Positions 20,557 through 34,700 of a stretch of 64,000 bases of DNA are shown in pieces; the stretch's first letter is position 1; each line of letters opens with the position of its first letter. The notes under the pieces were generated by a model. That model made no database searches, was not told where the DNA came from, and was given only the letters and a program-made list of their open reading frames with translations. Position numbers and translations under genes: made by a program. Origin of the DNA: Erodium maritimum (lineage: Eukaryota > Streptophyta > Magnoliopsida > Geraniales > Geraniaceae); assembly GCA_963921825.1 (NCBI GenBank), contig OY997593.1, forward strand, positions 73,402,513 through 73,466,512, written 5' to 3'.

Positions 20557-23500
20557 ATGGAGATCTTCTACTACGCGGTGTTCGGGGTCTTCGCTGCTGT
20601 CGTGGCGGCTCTCGAGCTCAGTAAGAACAACAAGGACAGGATCAATACCTCCTCGGCTTTCAGCTCCTTCAAGAACAATTACCTCCTCGTGTACTCTCTT
20701 ATGATGGGTACGGTGGCGAAGCCGTGAACATTTCTGCTTTTAGATCTAACTGGTTTGTCGTTTTTGAGTGTTGTGCTACTGAGTTGGGGAATTGGGGTGT
20801 TTGATCTTATCGTTTTTGGTGGGGTTTTGAAGCTTTGGCATTGAATTGGATCTACCCATTTGGTAGATCTGTGTTTTCTTTCGTTTTTGTGGGTTTGAGT
20901 GTTGATTGTTGTTTATGGGTTTTAGAGTTTTTGTTATCTGGTAGCATTTTTTTTTGAGATTGCATTGCTAGTGGAAGTGTAGAGCATAGAAATGGCATAG
21001 ATGTTGAGTTTATAGTGATTAAGGAATTGGGTATGCATTGCATTATTGCTCTGCTATTTATGCCATGTACACTTGCCGATAATTAATTGCTCATGATCAG
21101 ACAAAACCGGATTTTCTGGCTTGCTTGGGTTTGGGTCCAGCTTAAAATTGAAGTACTAGTAATGATTTGCCTGTTTTGTTGATACATTTTGAGGGTATAA
21201 GTAGATAGCTTGCATTTTTCTTTCCAGTTGATATGAACATTGTGTTATGTATTGTGATTAATGATGGGAATTAGGTGTGGTTTGGCTTCCTGATTTGTCC
21301 TGCCTTCAGTTGTTCAGTGTTATTGCTTGCTGGTGGTGTGTGAGGATTAAGATCTAGTTGTTTCAATTCTTAGCTCAGTCTATTCCTTCTGTTTTTTTCT
21401 CAACTCCATGGTACCATCACTAGATTTACCATCTGGCAGTGCAGAGTATTCCACTTGGGTCAAACTATATGTTGAAATCTAGAGAAAAGTGAGATCCAAA
21501 ACTTGAGGATGTAGATAACATAAGAATTCTACGTGGATTGTGCTTTATAACATTGCATAGACTTGCTTAGATCTACTAGTTTTTTGAGGTATAGCTTTAG
21601 CTATATTGCATATATTTATTGTGGTAATTGTTGAGGAACTATTCAGCTGTACTTCTCAGGTGAACCTTTAATCAGTTGTCTGATTGAGTGTTGTTTATGT
21701 GGTAATAGCTGGGGACTGGCTGCAGGGTCCTTATGTCTATTTCCTTTACAGTCAGTATGGATATGGGAAAGGGGAGATTGGGCAGCTCTTTATTGCTGGT
21801 TTTGGGTCCTCCATGTTGTTTGGGACTATAGTGGGGTCTCTAGCGGACAAACAGTGAGAACCTCCTCTTTTTTATTTATTTTGTTTCCATTGATGGGACA
21901 GCTTATATTAAGAAATTTAAATGATGCCCGTTTGCTTTCAGGGGGCGAAAGAGGGCATGTGTGACTTATTGCATCACTTACATACTGAGCTGCATCACCA
22001 AGCATTCCCCTCAATACAAAGTGTTGATGTTGGGTCGAATTTTGGGAGGCATTGCCACCTCTCTCCTATTTTCAGCGTTTGAATCATGGCTAGTGGCAGA
22101 GCACAATAAGGTGACATCATTTCTCTCACCCTAGTTGGAAAATATAGTCGTTTCTATCATATGTGAAAATTGAAATTTATTCTCTTTTGTACTGTGCATT
22201 AAAAGTATGTTTGGTCCAAAATAAGGAATAACATGAGACTGTAAAAGGCGTTCCTCAAAGTTATGTTTGTGTTTCTATGTGGTTGCCTGGCCCCTTTAAG
22301 CCTTCTAAGAAAGCTTGGTTTGGCAAAAACATTTCAGGTTGCCTATTTCCTCTTACAAGAAAAGTGTTTTAATTAAATGTTAAAGAGGGCGTGCATTTCT
22401 TCATGATAAGAGAAACCCGATTTTTCAAATCTGATGAGAAAAAATAATTTTTATTTTTTTTCATGGGAACTCCTACAATGGCCGGGGCAATTAGATGCTA
22501 CTTTCAGGACAAAAATACACATTCATTGAGTATTTCGGCTGTATACTTGTGCAATAACCGTTTTCTTTGCATCTTTCTGTATTTGCACACAAGTGGACAA
22601 TTTATGCATGAATTACAGCGATGAATTTAGACTCTTAACTAAATTATGTGCCTTCTGTCTTCTTAAATTGTGCAGAGGGGCTTTGAACAACAATGGCTCT
22701 CAATAACATTCTCGAAGGCAGTATTCCTTGGTAATGGTCTTGTAGCTATCGTAGCTGGGTTGTTTGGCAATCTACTTGTTGATACCTTTTCTCTAGGGCC
22801 TGTGGCCCCCTTTGATGCTGCTTCATGCTTTCTTGCTATCGGGTTGGCCATTATTTTATCATCATGGACTGAAAACTATGGAGACCCGTCAGAAAGTAAA
22901 GACTTGTTGACCCAATTCAGAGGTGCTGCCGTGGCCATTGCTTCTGGTAGGTTCACTTTCCTTTTCGCTTACTAGTTTCAGTTATGCTGAAAGATATATC
23001 TATGGTTCGTTTTTATTTTCACTTACTGTGCATTATTTATTTAATATTATTTTTCATGTTCTTTAGATGAGAAGATTGCTCTGTTGGGTGCAATACAGTC
23101 TCTGTTCGAAGGTTCCATGTACACCTTTGTTTTCCTCTGGACTCCTGCTTTGAGCCCAAATGGTGAAGACATTCCCCATGGCTTCATCTTTGCAACCCTC
23201 ATGGTGTCTTCGATGATGGGAAGCTCTCTTGCATCTCGGTTGATGGCCCGCACATCAAACAGAGTAGAGAGTTACATGCAGATTGTTTTTGCAGTCTCCG
23301 CCACCGCTCTATTGCTTCCCATTGTGACCAGTGTATGTTAAGGCATCAAATTATTGCCTTCCTTTTCTCCGTATATTCTTCTGCAAATGTCTGACTTTTC
23401 TTGTATTATATTTATTATGCAGTTCTTGGTAACACCCTCTAAGGAGCAAGGTGGAAGCATCTCATTCGCTGGTTGTCTACAGCTCCTCGGCTTCTGTGTT

Positions 23501-24585
23501 TTTGAGGCTTGTGTAGGAATTTTCTGGCCGTCTATCATGAAGATGAGGTCACAGTACATTCCTGAGGAGGCCAGGAGCACCATCATGAACTTCTTCCGCA
23601 TCCCTCTCAACATATTTGTGTGCATTGTGCTCTACAATGTAAGTGCATGCTTTATATAAGGAATAATCTCACAAAAGTTTCCAACCTGTCACGTGCCTTA
23701 CTTTTAACTTTGTTTGCCCACTTGGGTTGCACTTTTTTTGGATTATCCATTTATATCATGCTTGCTTTATTTCAAAGTTGAATTTGTTACTTACTAGACA
23801 TGTTTGATTTCACCATGTAGGTTGATGCGTTCCCCATCACTACTATGTTCGGCATGTGCTCGTTTTTCCTCTTCCTGGCATGTTTCTTGCAACGCCGGCT
23901 CATGCTGGTTGTTGACAGAACAAGTAAGCGTACATCATTCATACATGTTCATTTTTTGTCACTTTCATGAGTATTAGATACAAATATATACTTGATTTTA
24001 CTGCTCACCCGGTAAAGCCCCATATATCTCAATCCTAATCTGATAAAACCCCATATACACTTGATGAATGTGTATATTTGTAACCTCTCTTTTTTTCACT
24101 TTCAATACAGAAGTGCATATATATTAGAAAAACGTTATTTACATACCCTCGACAACCTTTGATTTTTAAAAACACACCCTCACCTTCATAAACTCACCCC
24201 TCACCTTTTAATAATCATAAAAAAAAACTGATAAAAGGTCGTAAGGGTAAGTTTTGAGAAAAAACAAAAGATGATAGTGTGTTCCTGATAACCTATAATC
24301 CAATCAGGGTTGTTTAAAAATCAAAGGTCACGAGGGTGTGTTAGTAAAGTCACTCGTAAGTATTATTTTTTTTCCTCGCCCGATAAAACTCCATGTGTAC
24401 TCCATTTGAAACCTCATTTGAATGCTCTAAATAGGAAAAAGACTTACTTTAAGGACCAATTTGGAACCTTTGCACGTATGTTTTGTTAGAGTTGTCGTTC
24501 TTACAGTGTACATTGTTTTTGTATCGTTGCAGAGACACAAGAATGGAAGGAAAAGGAGACGGAAGTAGAGCCGTTGAACATCTAA
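20557..24585 (+). CDS. Major facilitator superfamily protein, MFSD5 / molybdate-anion transporter-like
   Basis: Eight exons: 20557-20707, 21709-21853, 21942-22110, 22676-22946, 23067-23332, 23423-23638, 23821-23923 and 24533-24585, coding 457 residues with consistent phases. Hydrophobic segments run along the whole chain, starting at residues 4-22. An MFS loop motif GSLADKQGRKRA follows the early helices (about 93-104). The C-terminus is short and charged (ETEVEPLNI). The closest relatives I recall are Arabidopsis At4g27720 and the animal MFSD5 family, whose name comes from molybdate uptake shown for an algal member. Substrate in higher plants is not certain. The first ATG after the GA tract starts the conserved MEIFYYAVFG block. 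Intron 7 contains a family B element. Confidence 0.93.
24128..24353. repeat. Inverted-repeat element, family B (MFS gene intron 7)
   Basis: The left arm has ATTTACATACCCTCGACAAC, then CTTTGATTTTTAAAAACACA; the right arm has TGTTTAAAAATCAAAGGTCA and CGAGGGTGTGTTAGTAAAGT. The arms are complementary for most of their length. Confidence 0.75.
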
Positions 24586-25706
24586 ACAGATGCTATCAGC
24601 AATGTATCTTTACCGTCAAGTTTTTTAGGTGTAAGGAAATTTTATAGCTGAGGTTGTTACTACCATATTTAGAAGAAACACAGTGATGTGCTCGGCAAAG
24701 AGAAGACACAACAAAATGTGACCCGAAACTTTCAATGGTTAATTTTATATTTTGATTAAAGAGATATATCTGTATTCACAATAAGTATCATTTATATCTC
24801 CAGTTTTTATGTATAAGTGATTCCTATGTTATATTATTTTTTTAAACCCTGTTCTGGAATCTATTTTGTATTCATTTTTGGATTGTTTCAATTAACTCTT
24901 GGTCAACGTCGATCCCCTTAGCATTTTTTTTTTGTTTCAGTTCAGTCCTTCGCAAGAGTTCGTTGTTCCATTTTCGTTTTTGTGAAGAGCAATTTCATTT
25001 GTTCAGAAAGCTAATAATTTCAATTGGGATTTGACTCCAAAATAAATACACTCGGAAATATGACCAGATCCAATTAATTAATTAAGTTCGAATCATGAAC
25101 ATGTGAGAGCATGAAAAGTTGAGTTTTTTGTCAGATAATAAAAAAATGTACGAGAAAAGTTTTGAAAGGAAATCACAAATCAGTACAAAATTTAACAAAG
25201 GTCTAATGCCAAGTATGAGCAAGTATGAGTAAGTGAACCCGTCTATAATCTCAAACGTCGAACTAGTAAACAAAACCACAAGAAACTACGACAGACGAGC
25301 ATAACTTGCCTCTCCAAGCCCGAGATATAGAAGATCGGTCCTAAAATGACTCATACATAAACACCCACAACACTCGACAAAAAGGAGGAAAAAAGACTGA
25401 AAAGTTGGGATTAACTCAGCTTGTTTATTAAACTAGTCATGCTCGAATTCAAGTATAACAAATTCAAACCTAATATTAACAAAAACGAGTTTGAACCACT
25501 CGTTAAAGACTCAACTCATTTGCTGCCCTAACATGGTTGCAAATTTCTCTATAAAAGAACACAAGAAATGAAAAAATTCGTACTTATTTTAAGGAAGCAC
25601 TAGAGAAAGAAATGCATCTATTCATTCTATAAGAACTTGCCAAAATAAAAAAGGGAAAGAAAAAAAAAACTATTTGTATATCCAATTTCTTGCACCACAA
25701 GTAACT
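24586..25706. other. Convergent intergenic region
   Basis: It lies between the stop codons of the MFS gene (+) and MIP2 (-). It should contain both 3' UTRs and polyadenylation sites. AT-rich, with no gene or recognised transposon. Confidence 0.4.
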
Positions 25707-28700
25707 TCAGACACAAGCCAGAGCCGATTGAATCAGACTCCCCAACTTACCTCTCAACCCCAAAACACTGTTCTTCAACACCTCACTCTCTCTCAACCCA
25801 AACTCATCGTCCTGCAAACCAGAGACCTGCCGTTTCAAGTAACTCCTTACACTAACATCAGCAACATTAATCAGCCTCAGACCCGCATTCGTGTGCATAA
25901 ACTTCGTTACCAGAAACCCAGCAAGAACTTGCTGATCGGCCTTCACAAACTCCGCCACAATGCTCGGGAAAATCACTCTCTTGAACAGTACAAAATCATC
26001 TTCCCCGGTCTGTGCGAGCCTTGCCAATTGTGATTCTTGGCATTGGCGCGATAAGTTCCCAATCAAATAGCAGATGTAAGAGAATGTAGTACCGAACGAA
26101 GATTGAGTGATGATCTTAGAGATGAGGCCGGAAGATAATACGAGTGCTAAGAGCTCTTGGTCTCTGGATATGGCTTCTGTGATGCCTCCTTGTTTCAGCT
26201 TCTCTTCCACTGTACCTAAGCAGTGTAAATGTATGGATTCGTGAGGCAAGAGAAGCGCGATCTTGAGAGCAACGAAAGGGTTTGTCTTGAGTATGATCTC
26301 GGTCAAGCTCTTGGCATCATCTTCGTCTAGTAATATCGATGTCATGATAGATTTTGAGTCGATAAGTCTCAAAATGTCTCTGAATCTCGATAGTGTCGCG
26401 AACTTCTTGGAAATCACTAACCAGCAAGTATGTAAGGGATGGATGGAGATAGAACTTGAACTTGGGCTTTCTTTTGGTTCTTGGAAGCTCTCCCAACCTT
26501 CGTCGTCCCAATCATCGTTGCCCCAATTTGATGCTACTTCACTAGAAGCTTCCTCGTCGTTCTTAGTGACAAAAAGCCCCTCCCATTCCCCCAAAATGGC
26601 GAGCAGAGCATTGAAGTGAAGGTCTGTAACGGCAGATTCAGACAGCTTCAAGAAGCGAGAAACCGCGGTTTCCACACTCGAGAGATCATCGATGGTGATC
26701 TCTGTCGTTGGGGATATAGCTGTGGCAAGCTGAGAAGATTTGAGAGCGACTAAAGTGCTTGTGAACCTGCTTGACGGGTCTGTCTGGTTGGTCGAGCCCT
26801 CATTGAGAGCAGCCTCGGTTGCTTTAGCCGCATACTGTGAACCATCCCAGCCTTCCCATGGTAGAACTTTGGATTGCAAATCACTACCCGAAGGGAAGCT
26901 TTTTATGTTTTTGCCTGCAATATGTTGCATAAGTTCCAAAACATAGACCCGAACATGATTTGGTAGCTGCAGATTATCCGAAAACTTGGCCATTCTTCTC
27001 CACACAACGTCCCTGATGCTATTCAAGAGTTCTGAATCGTTTTCAAGCTTGCTCAGAGATGATAACAACTGAAACAAGTTCTTGTGAGTAGAGGTTTCAC
27101 TTTCACTGACCAGATCTTGAAGAATCGGTTCCAATATGTTTAAGTAGAGACGAGGAAGGTCTGATACAGCTTCAGAGAATACTTCTGCAACAGCGCTGAA
27201 TCCACAACCAGAAAGAACCATCTCTCTACAGAATATGAACATTTCTTCAGAAAACTCGCTCACCAATCCATAATTTAAATACCCAAGAATCGTGCCCCAG
27301 CCCTGGCTTGGTGATACACTATCCTCCACAACGAGCTTCATGAAAGCTTTCAGAAAACTCATCAAGCTCTCGGGGTTGAAGACAAGACTCTCCTCCGAAT
27401 CATCGCGTGAAGCAATTTCTTGCATTTCACCAGTCAATCTGATCCAGAAGTTCAAAACGAGGATGAGACATTCTTGCCATGAGGAGTTATCGGGCAAGCT
27501 CTCCCAAGAACCATAGAGAGGGATCATTATCGTGAAGTACTTCTTCATGATATCGAAACTGTCTGAATATGTCAACAATCCTATATACTTTCTACACAAA
27601 TCATACGTGTGCTCGAGTTCACTTATCAATCCCTGAAGCTCATCGGGGCTTTGGGTATTCAAATCAGTCTGAGCCCGAGCTTCCAAAGACTTCAACATGG
27701 TCAAAACATAATGTTTGTAGACATCCTGCCATGAAAGAAGACCTTCGGTTATGGAATCAGAATCAGTACCTGAAAAAGTTTTAACCATTTCAGCCAGAGC
27801 TTCCAAGCTGAACTCATCGATGTGTGAAAAAACTTCATTGCTGAAGCACTCTAAGTTCAAACCACCAAGTCCAGCAATGTTCTTGAAGTTCAGATCCTTG
27901 ATAAAGGACACTCTTTTGCATTCTTGCTCGATGACTTGGTAGAGACGAGCTACCTCCAAGCCTGATAAATGGGCTTGGGCTTGATTGGAGTGTATTACCG
28001 GTAATGATTCTCTGGTTTCTTCTAATTGCAAGTAGCACTCGGAGAGAAGGCTAAATATATAACCAAGGCGCTGTTTGTTGCATCCATTGATCGTAGGGTA
28101 TACAATCGACGACAGAGCTTTGATGGTTCTTGAAGCATGACCAAGTGTCTCTCCTTTGACTTCTGAAATTTCAGCCTCGATGTCATCGTTGGTCCAAACT
28201 TCAGAAATAAGGATCGTACCGAGGTACTGTAGTAACACCTGTTCCCGAAAAAAAAACATGTAATGAGCCAAACGGTCTATACCTTCAATATATAGGTTGG
28301 GACTAATCCACATACCTCATAACGATTTAAATTATAGGTTTGGACTAATCTCAGAACGTCCTTCAAGATGTGCTTCTTCTCTAATTTTACTGATTCGACT
28401 AAGGAAAGGACGATGCTCTCAATGTAGTTTGAATCTCCAGACAAAAACCGTGCAGTGTCAACCCCGGGAATGATTTGCTCTAATGTTCTTGAATGGTCTG
28501 CAACGCGCTTTTGTTCTTCGATTTTTAGTTTCCACTCTCTCCAAAATGTGGATTGCACTTGGTCAAATTTATCTAATTCTTCTGGATTAAGAGAATTAAT
28601 GCCACAACCAAAAGATTAGCATCAAAACATGGAAAAAATATGTGGTTAATTACACCTACCTACACTTAAGTTTACGCGCTTCAAATTCATTTTGCAGCTA

Positions 28701-31700
28701 CCCTAGGTTTAATAAAAATCACACAACTCTTTTTCGCCAGAACATGACGACCTCGGCCCTATCTCAAAAAGTGCCATTTTTCATCTTTATAACAGATTTG
28801 TGTTTTAAGGGGTCTTTTTACACATAATCAGCCGTTTTTTTTACATCTGATCAAAATGTTTGGGTAATGATGTAATCTTTTTTTAGATTACGGTCAAGGA
28901 CATTTTCTGGTGAAAGAGAGTTGTGTGATGTTTTTGAAACCAAGAATAGCTGAAAAACGAATTTGGAACTTAGGTGTAGCTAGGTGAAAAACGTGTAAAC
29001 TTAGGTGTAATTAACCCTAAAATATAATTAACAATAATTTTAGTTTTTTTTTTAATATACGAGCAATGAGAATGTAAAATTATATAAACGAGTAGAGACA
29101 ATTACCAGAACTAAGCGGTGTGTGCTTCTCTTTGAATTTCCTCAGCAGCAGCTCCCTCCTCTGAGCAGGTCCTTCACACTTAGTTCCCGAAGTGTGTAAT
29201 AAGCTATATATCATCCCCACATTCATGATGCTACAAATCTCTTGATAATCCTTCCTCGTCCTCAGTTGTTGTTCTATGATTTCAACGCCGCTAAAAGCAT
29301 CTTCAAGATTCAACAAAAACGAGCACCCCATAACATCTTCCTCTTCACTAACCGGAGGTTCAATAATCGATTTTGCCAGAGAAGCAATTAGATTGTCTTT
29401 AGGAGCAAACCCGTTACGAGCAAGCCACGATAGTATAGTCACTATGGCTTGTATTCTTACACTCCCGTATTGCTTACCAGGCATTAATTTCTTACCATGT
29501 ACAGCTTCCCTGCTCAATTCAAGCAGCCATGGAAGTTGCACAGAAGAAAAAGAAGCAATTTTTCCATCTTCCTTGAGAATTGATTCCCAATCTGTCCCGT
29601 TCTCATCGGGAAAAGTTTTGGCAACAGTGGAGAATATGTTTTGGATCTTACTGAAATTGGTCTCTAGATCATCACACAGACCAGAGCCATGTCTCCGGTG
29701 GAAAGGAGAATCGAGATGTGAGGGATGAGGAGAATCGAGATGTGAGGGATAAGGCGAATCTGTTCCTGTCAGCATCATCAATGTTTCGCATTGCCCTTGC
29801 AAATCCAGATCTTTCCAAGCATGGAGAAGCTCGCCGACAGATTCCTCGTCACAATGGCTCAAAGCAAACCCTAAGAGATGTTTTCTTGAACTTGTGTCCA
29901 TGTTGTCAAGGGCAGGGCCTCTTGCTATTGCAGCACATAAGTCCCAAATGAGGCCATGACCTTTTTTGGCCAAACCAAGGCAAAGATCAAATGCTAATTG
30001 CAGATCGCCGGCAACAGCAGCCTCTCTAGCAATGGCTTCCTGAACAGCCGATATTTCATCGGGAGAGTTCAATCCAAGTAGTTTGGAAACCTCGATAAGG
30101 TCATCGACATCGAGGTAGGCTCCAGCTTGGCTGCTAATTGCCATTTTGATGATCTCCATAGGGTCTTTGATTTGTCTGAATTGCATTGGCAGAACAATCA
30201 CCCCGAGGTTTGGAAGTTTATCAGTGAGAGCTTCAATAATATCAGCCTCTGCTTTGACATTTCTGCTACTTGGAAATAGATTCAGACATTCCTTAGCCTT
30301 CCATATCTGAAAAAAAAACACCCAAACACATTTAAAATGTATCTTTGTGGAACACTGGCAAGGCACCAATACATCATGCATGATGTTATACTGTCTGGAT
30401 GAATATAATAATATACTATTCAATAAACATTAGGGGGACTTCCTTAAAACTACCCTTATGAATTGCCCACTAACAGAAAACTACCTTTTGACAAAATGTG
30501 AACTTTAAACTGCCCTTTGTTTGAAAAACTGTACACTTATGGATAATTCGGTTAAAATGGAATAACTTTGTATCAACTCGTAGCGAAGCATCTTAAATCA
30601 CCATAAAAAAAAGAACTCATCTTGTTCTACTTACTTCTGAGCAAGCAAGACTTGAAGCAGAGAAGAAATACTCCCTCGCAGCTTGAATAACAATACTTTC
30701 AGCCTTCTCTGATGCCAAAGCAACTGAACTTGTACCCTTCAAATAATTTCTTGCAAGAGAAAACTTCCCAGCTTTCAGCAGCCCTCTACAATATTCCATC
30801 AACATATACTCCAGGTCCAGGAAAGGAAAAGCTTTCTCCCTTAAGCACTGCATATCTCTCCACATGTTTGCCCAGTCGTTATCGGAGCGACCAGGCTGCT
30901 TTCTTATAAATTTCGAGAGTATAAGGCGGAGAATTTGCTTTACACCTTTTTCATCTGTATGGGCCTCTAGGAAAAAGCTCACCGGCTTTGGAACCTACAT
31001 ATAAGCAGGCATGATATCTAATCACAATCCGCTTGACGTAAGAAATATAGACCACTATCAATTGGTATACATGCCTCAAAAGAACTTAGATATCTAAGAC
31101 TAACACTACATAAAATAGTTTTATGAATTTGTATGGATCCATGATGTTACTTAGAGGTGATTTATTATATGTTTATGAGAAACATGGGTATCATTTACTC
31201 ATACCTTAAAAGAGAGAAGATAGCTTCAATACAGAAGCATATAGAGCAAGATATTGAGCCACTGAGTACAAACAAACCAAGCTATTAAGCCCTACGACAC
31301 CACCCGTATTAATACTTGGGGATAATATCACTTATCTCTCCTTAAATATGCACCTTTCTCAATCAAGTACCCCCTGAGTCTTTGACAACCCTCCTTCACC
31401 CTTTTTATTTTTCATTAGGGCATTTTCGTCATTTCACGCCCAAAAGTTGACGGAAATGGGGCAAAAACTTCTTAAAATCGGGGTGGTTAGTTGAGAATGG
31501 TGCAAACTCAGGGGTAACTGAGTGTGATTTTCCCTCAATGCTTTCATGTAAGGTCAACTGTGAGGTGCCATTTTCAATTGATGTAGAAGCTAAGTACATG
31601 CCTAATGTATAAATGCCTATGAGGCAATTCTTTTGACATTCAATACAAGGAAAACGCGCACCTGGTAAAACGCTAACAACCTCCCTGCTTCAATATGTCC

Positions 31701-34700
31701 CTCTGCAAGTTTAACCCTTTTCTCAAGGCCCTCAATGCGGTCTTTGTAATCTGCAAGTTCAATATGAACAAAATTATTAAGTATCATCGGGTGACTGTTG
31801 GGGAGACCGGGCCTTACTAAGGAGGATCACACCAAAGAAGCCCATGATATACACATTAGAGCTCACACTTGACCCGAAAGACTATCCCAGTAGGTCATGG
31901 GTCCAATGTGCATATTGACTCTTCTCTTACCCCACATTTACCCTATGTGTGACCTAGACTCACATGTGAACACAACAATGACCTTTATCTCTTATCATTG
32001 AGCATATTTGTATATGCATGCACATGAATTAAAATCCATGAGGCAGAACTAACCTTGATTTTGGGGAAGCTTTGACAATACAGATGCCATAGTATTCCAT
32101 TTATCCATACTCGTGCAGGAATATATGCATTGCAGAGCACAATCTACAGCTTCAGCCTCATCCTTGAAAAACCTATTAGTTTCAATGTCTTTCGATCCCT
32201 CCTCAATCACAATCAAGCATAAGTCTAATCTATTCTCAGCAGCAATTTCTCTTAGCCAGTTAACCAGAAATGACTGAGACATTGAGTTCAGGTCACGGCA
32301 CCTCTTTTGCATAAATGGAACAGCATTATCACGTAACTTTTCGATCACATTCTCCTCTTTCACTCCCTTCAGCATCATTCGGAACTTTTCATAGTCAGAC
32401 AATTGCTCCCATGCAACAAGACTCATACTGAAATTCACTTCACCATCGTTGTCATCAGAATAAATAAGCTGGTGCAAATATGAGATATCTTCATGGAATT
32501 GCTGCAGCTCATAGATACCTTTGCGACAAGCAAACTCAACCAGGGACAAGCAATTATCTAGCTGCCCACTAAAAGTATCGATATCTCTAGCTCTGTTCTT
32601 GTACCATATCGAAAGTTCATCAACCGATGGCCAGAAAGAACCATGGATCCGCTTGACCAGGGGTTCAGTCTTTATCTGGATCCCAGCCTCATGATTCTCA
32701 GGTAATCTGTTGATATAGCTTACCATCTTTTCACATTCAATCCAGTCTTCTTGCCTGACAGCCGTACCAGCAGGAGGAGACCTCCCCGGAAGAAGCTGCC
32801 CGAATGTTTGTACAGGAACTGTTTCAGGCACAGAAGCTAAAATTTCCAGCATGCAAGATGCTAGGGAATAAGGATGACGCTTAAAAAGTAAGTTTAAGGC
32901 CCCAATTTTTCCACTTTCGGCCAGTGCTGTAGCGGCTTCACTTATATGTATAACACGAAATTTACTATACTCCTGCACAGAAAACCTGCACGGGGTTATA
33001 TGTCATTAAGCTCTTAATTAGTAGAAAAAACAAGTGGAGGAATGAAAGAGTTGTGTGAGATTTTTTGGAAGTTTAAGGTAGTTGGATGTAAAGGTTCAAA
33101 GTTGGGGATGCTTATGTACAGAAGACGTATAGTACACAATAATTATATGCAATAAACCCTTTTTTTAATGTGAAAAAAGCAGTGATGAGGAATGTTTTGG
33201 CCTGGATAACTCATGAATCTAGTTTTCCCACATGTATACCAATAGACAGGGAATGATGTGGCCCAGATAGCTCATAAATCTAGTTTTCACATATGTATAC
33301 CAGCAGCTATAGCTTCAGAAGAGTATATACCTGCCCATATTTATCCCAAGATACGTCTCAAGCCTGTCTCTGAATTGCAATAACTGAAGTCTAGCCATGC
33401 GGAAGTCCCAAGTTTGGCTACAGTCATTATCTTCAAGCTCAGAAAACCGATATTGGTTGGTTAGGCGCAACCCATGTGCCAACAAAGCCTTCACAGCATC
33501 TTCTGTGGGTCCAACTTTATCTACACACTCAGAAATTACAAAAGTTTGATCCTTTACATTCGACAAAAACAAGTTTATTTCATTTAGTCCCATGCCAGAA
33601 CTCAACCATTGTGCCTTTAGAACTTCGTCTTCATCCAAACCATGACAGTCAGCAAAGTTGATAGCAGCCTGGTATTCTTTATTCCTAATTAAAATATTAT
33701 ACATATCAGGAATAGATCTCTCAGAAAATGATATCAACCTCCAACGCAAACTAGACATGTCACACTGATCAACTTTATCTTCAGTGATCCACTCTACATT
33801 GTGCAACTCATCTGCTTCCTCCTTGTACTTCAATGAATCATACCTCTCTCCAGATAAGGTAGTTGCTAAAAGAAAAAGATGCCCTCGAATTTGTCGCACT
33901 CTTTCTAGAACGGGCATAGAATACACAGTACTACTCTTCTGAACTTTTAAATCCCCACTAATGTCAACCATGGTGACAATACCACTGCTTTTGGCAAGTG
34001 TAAGTACATCATCCGACCACCACGTAAAATCAACGCTATCAATTAAAACATTTCTTCCTCCACTTGACAAATTATCTGTCAATTGTGAAACTGAGCTGCA
34101 TTCTTCATCCAACTTAAAAATGCTAACACAACCAGTCACACCCAAAGTAGCAACAAATTTGCAATGAGGTGAAATAAGCACCTTAGGACATGCAAGTGGA
34201 CCCTTGTAACCTTTTGGTTTAGAATATATGCCCTCAAACTGAGTAAAGCAAAGTTGCTCCAGATCTAATGTTTCTCTTCTACGCCATAGAGAAAGGTAAC
34301 ATGATCCTGGAAATAATAAGAAAAAAAACATAATCAGTTATTAGTTAATACTTGGTATGAAAAATAAAATACCCGATCTCAGGTTCACCAAAAAAAATGA
34401 TAGCTCCACCTGCATAGAGATTTACTAATTGAGTTGATTGTATGAGACCATTTATATGAAATACTGTGATTTTTTTAATATTGTTTACTAGAAACACCTT
34501 TTCAACTACATTTTCCACTTCCCAGAAAAAGGTTGAGCATTTGTTCAATAAAAACACAAAGTATGTAAGTGATGTATGACACTGGACTCAAACCGAAGAT
34601 GTGCATTAGTTGCAACACACTACAAGAGTTGCTAAACTAGGATGTAATGATAAAGTCAGCATAATCTGAGGACTCAGCCATAGAAGGATTTATAGCTTTT

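Noticed and set aside
26263..26619. Plus-strand frames across MIP2 exon 12
   Set aside because: Shadows of the large minus-strand exon; the minus frame is continuous and matches the NBAS family.
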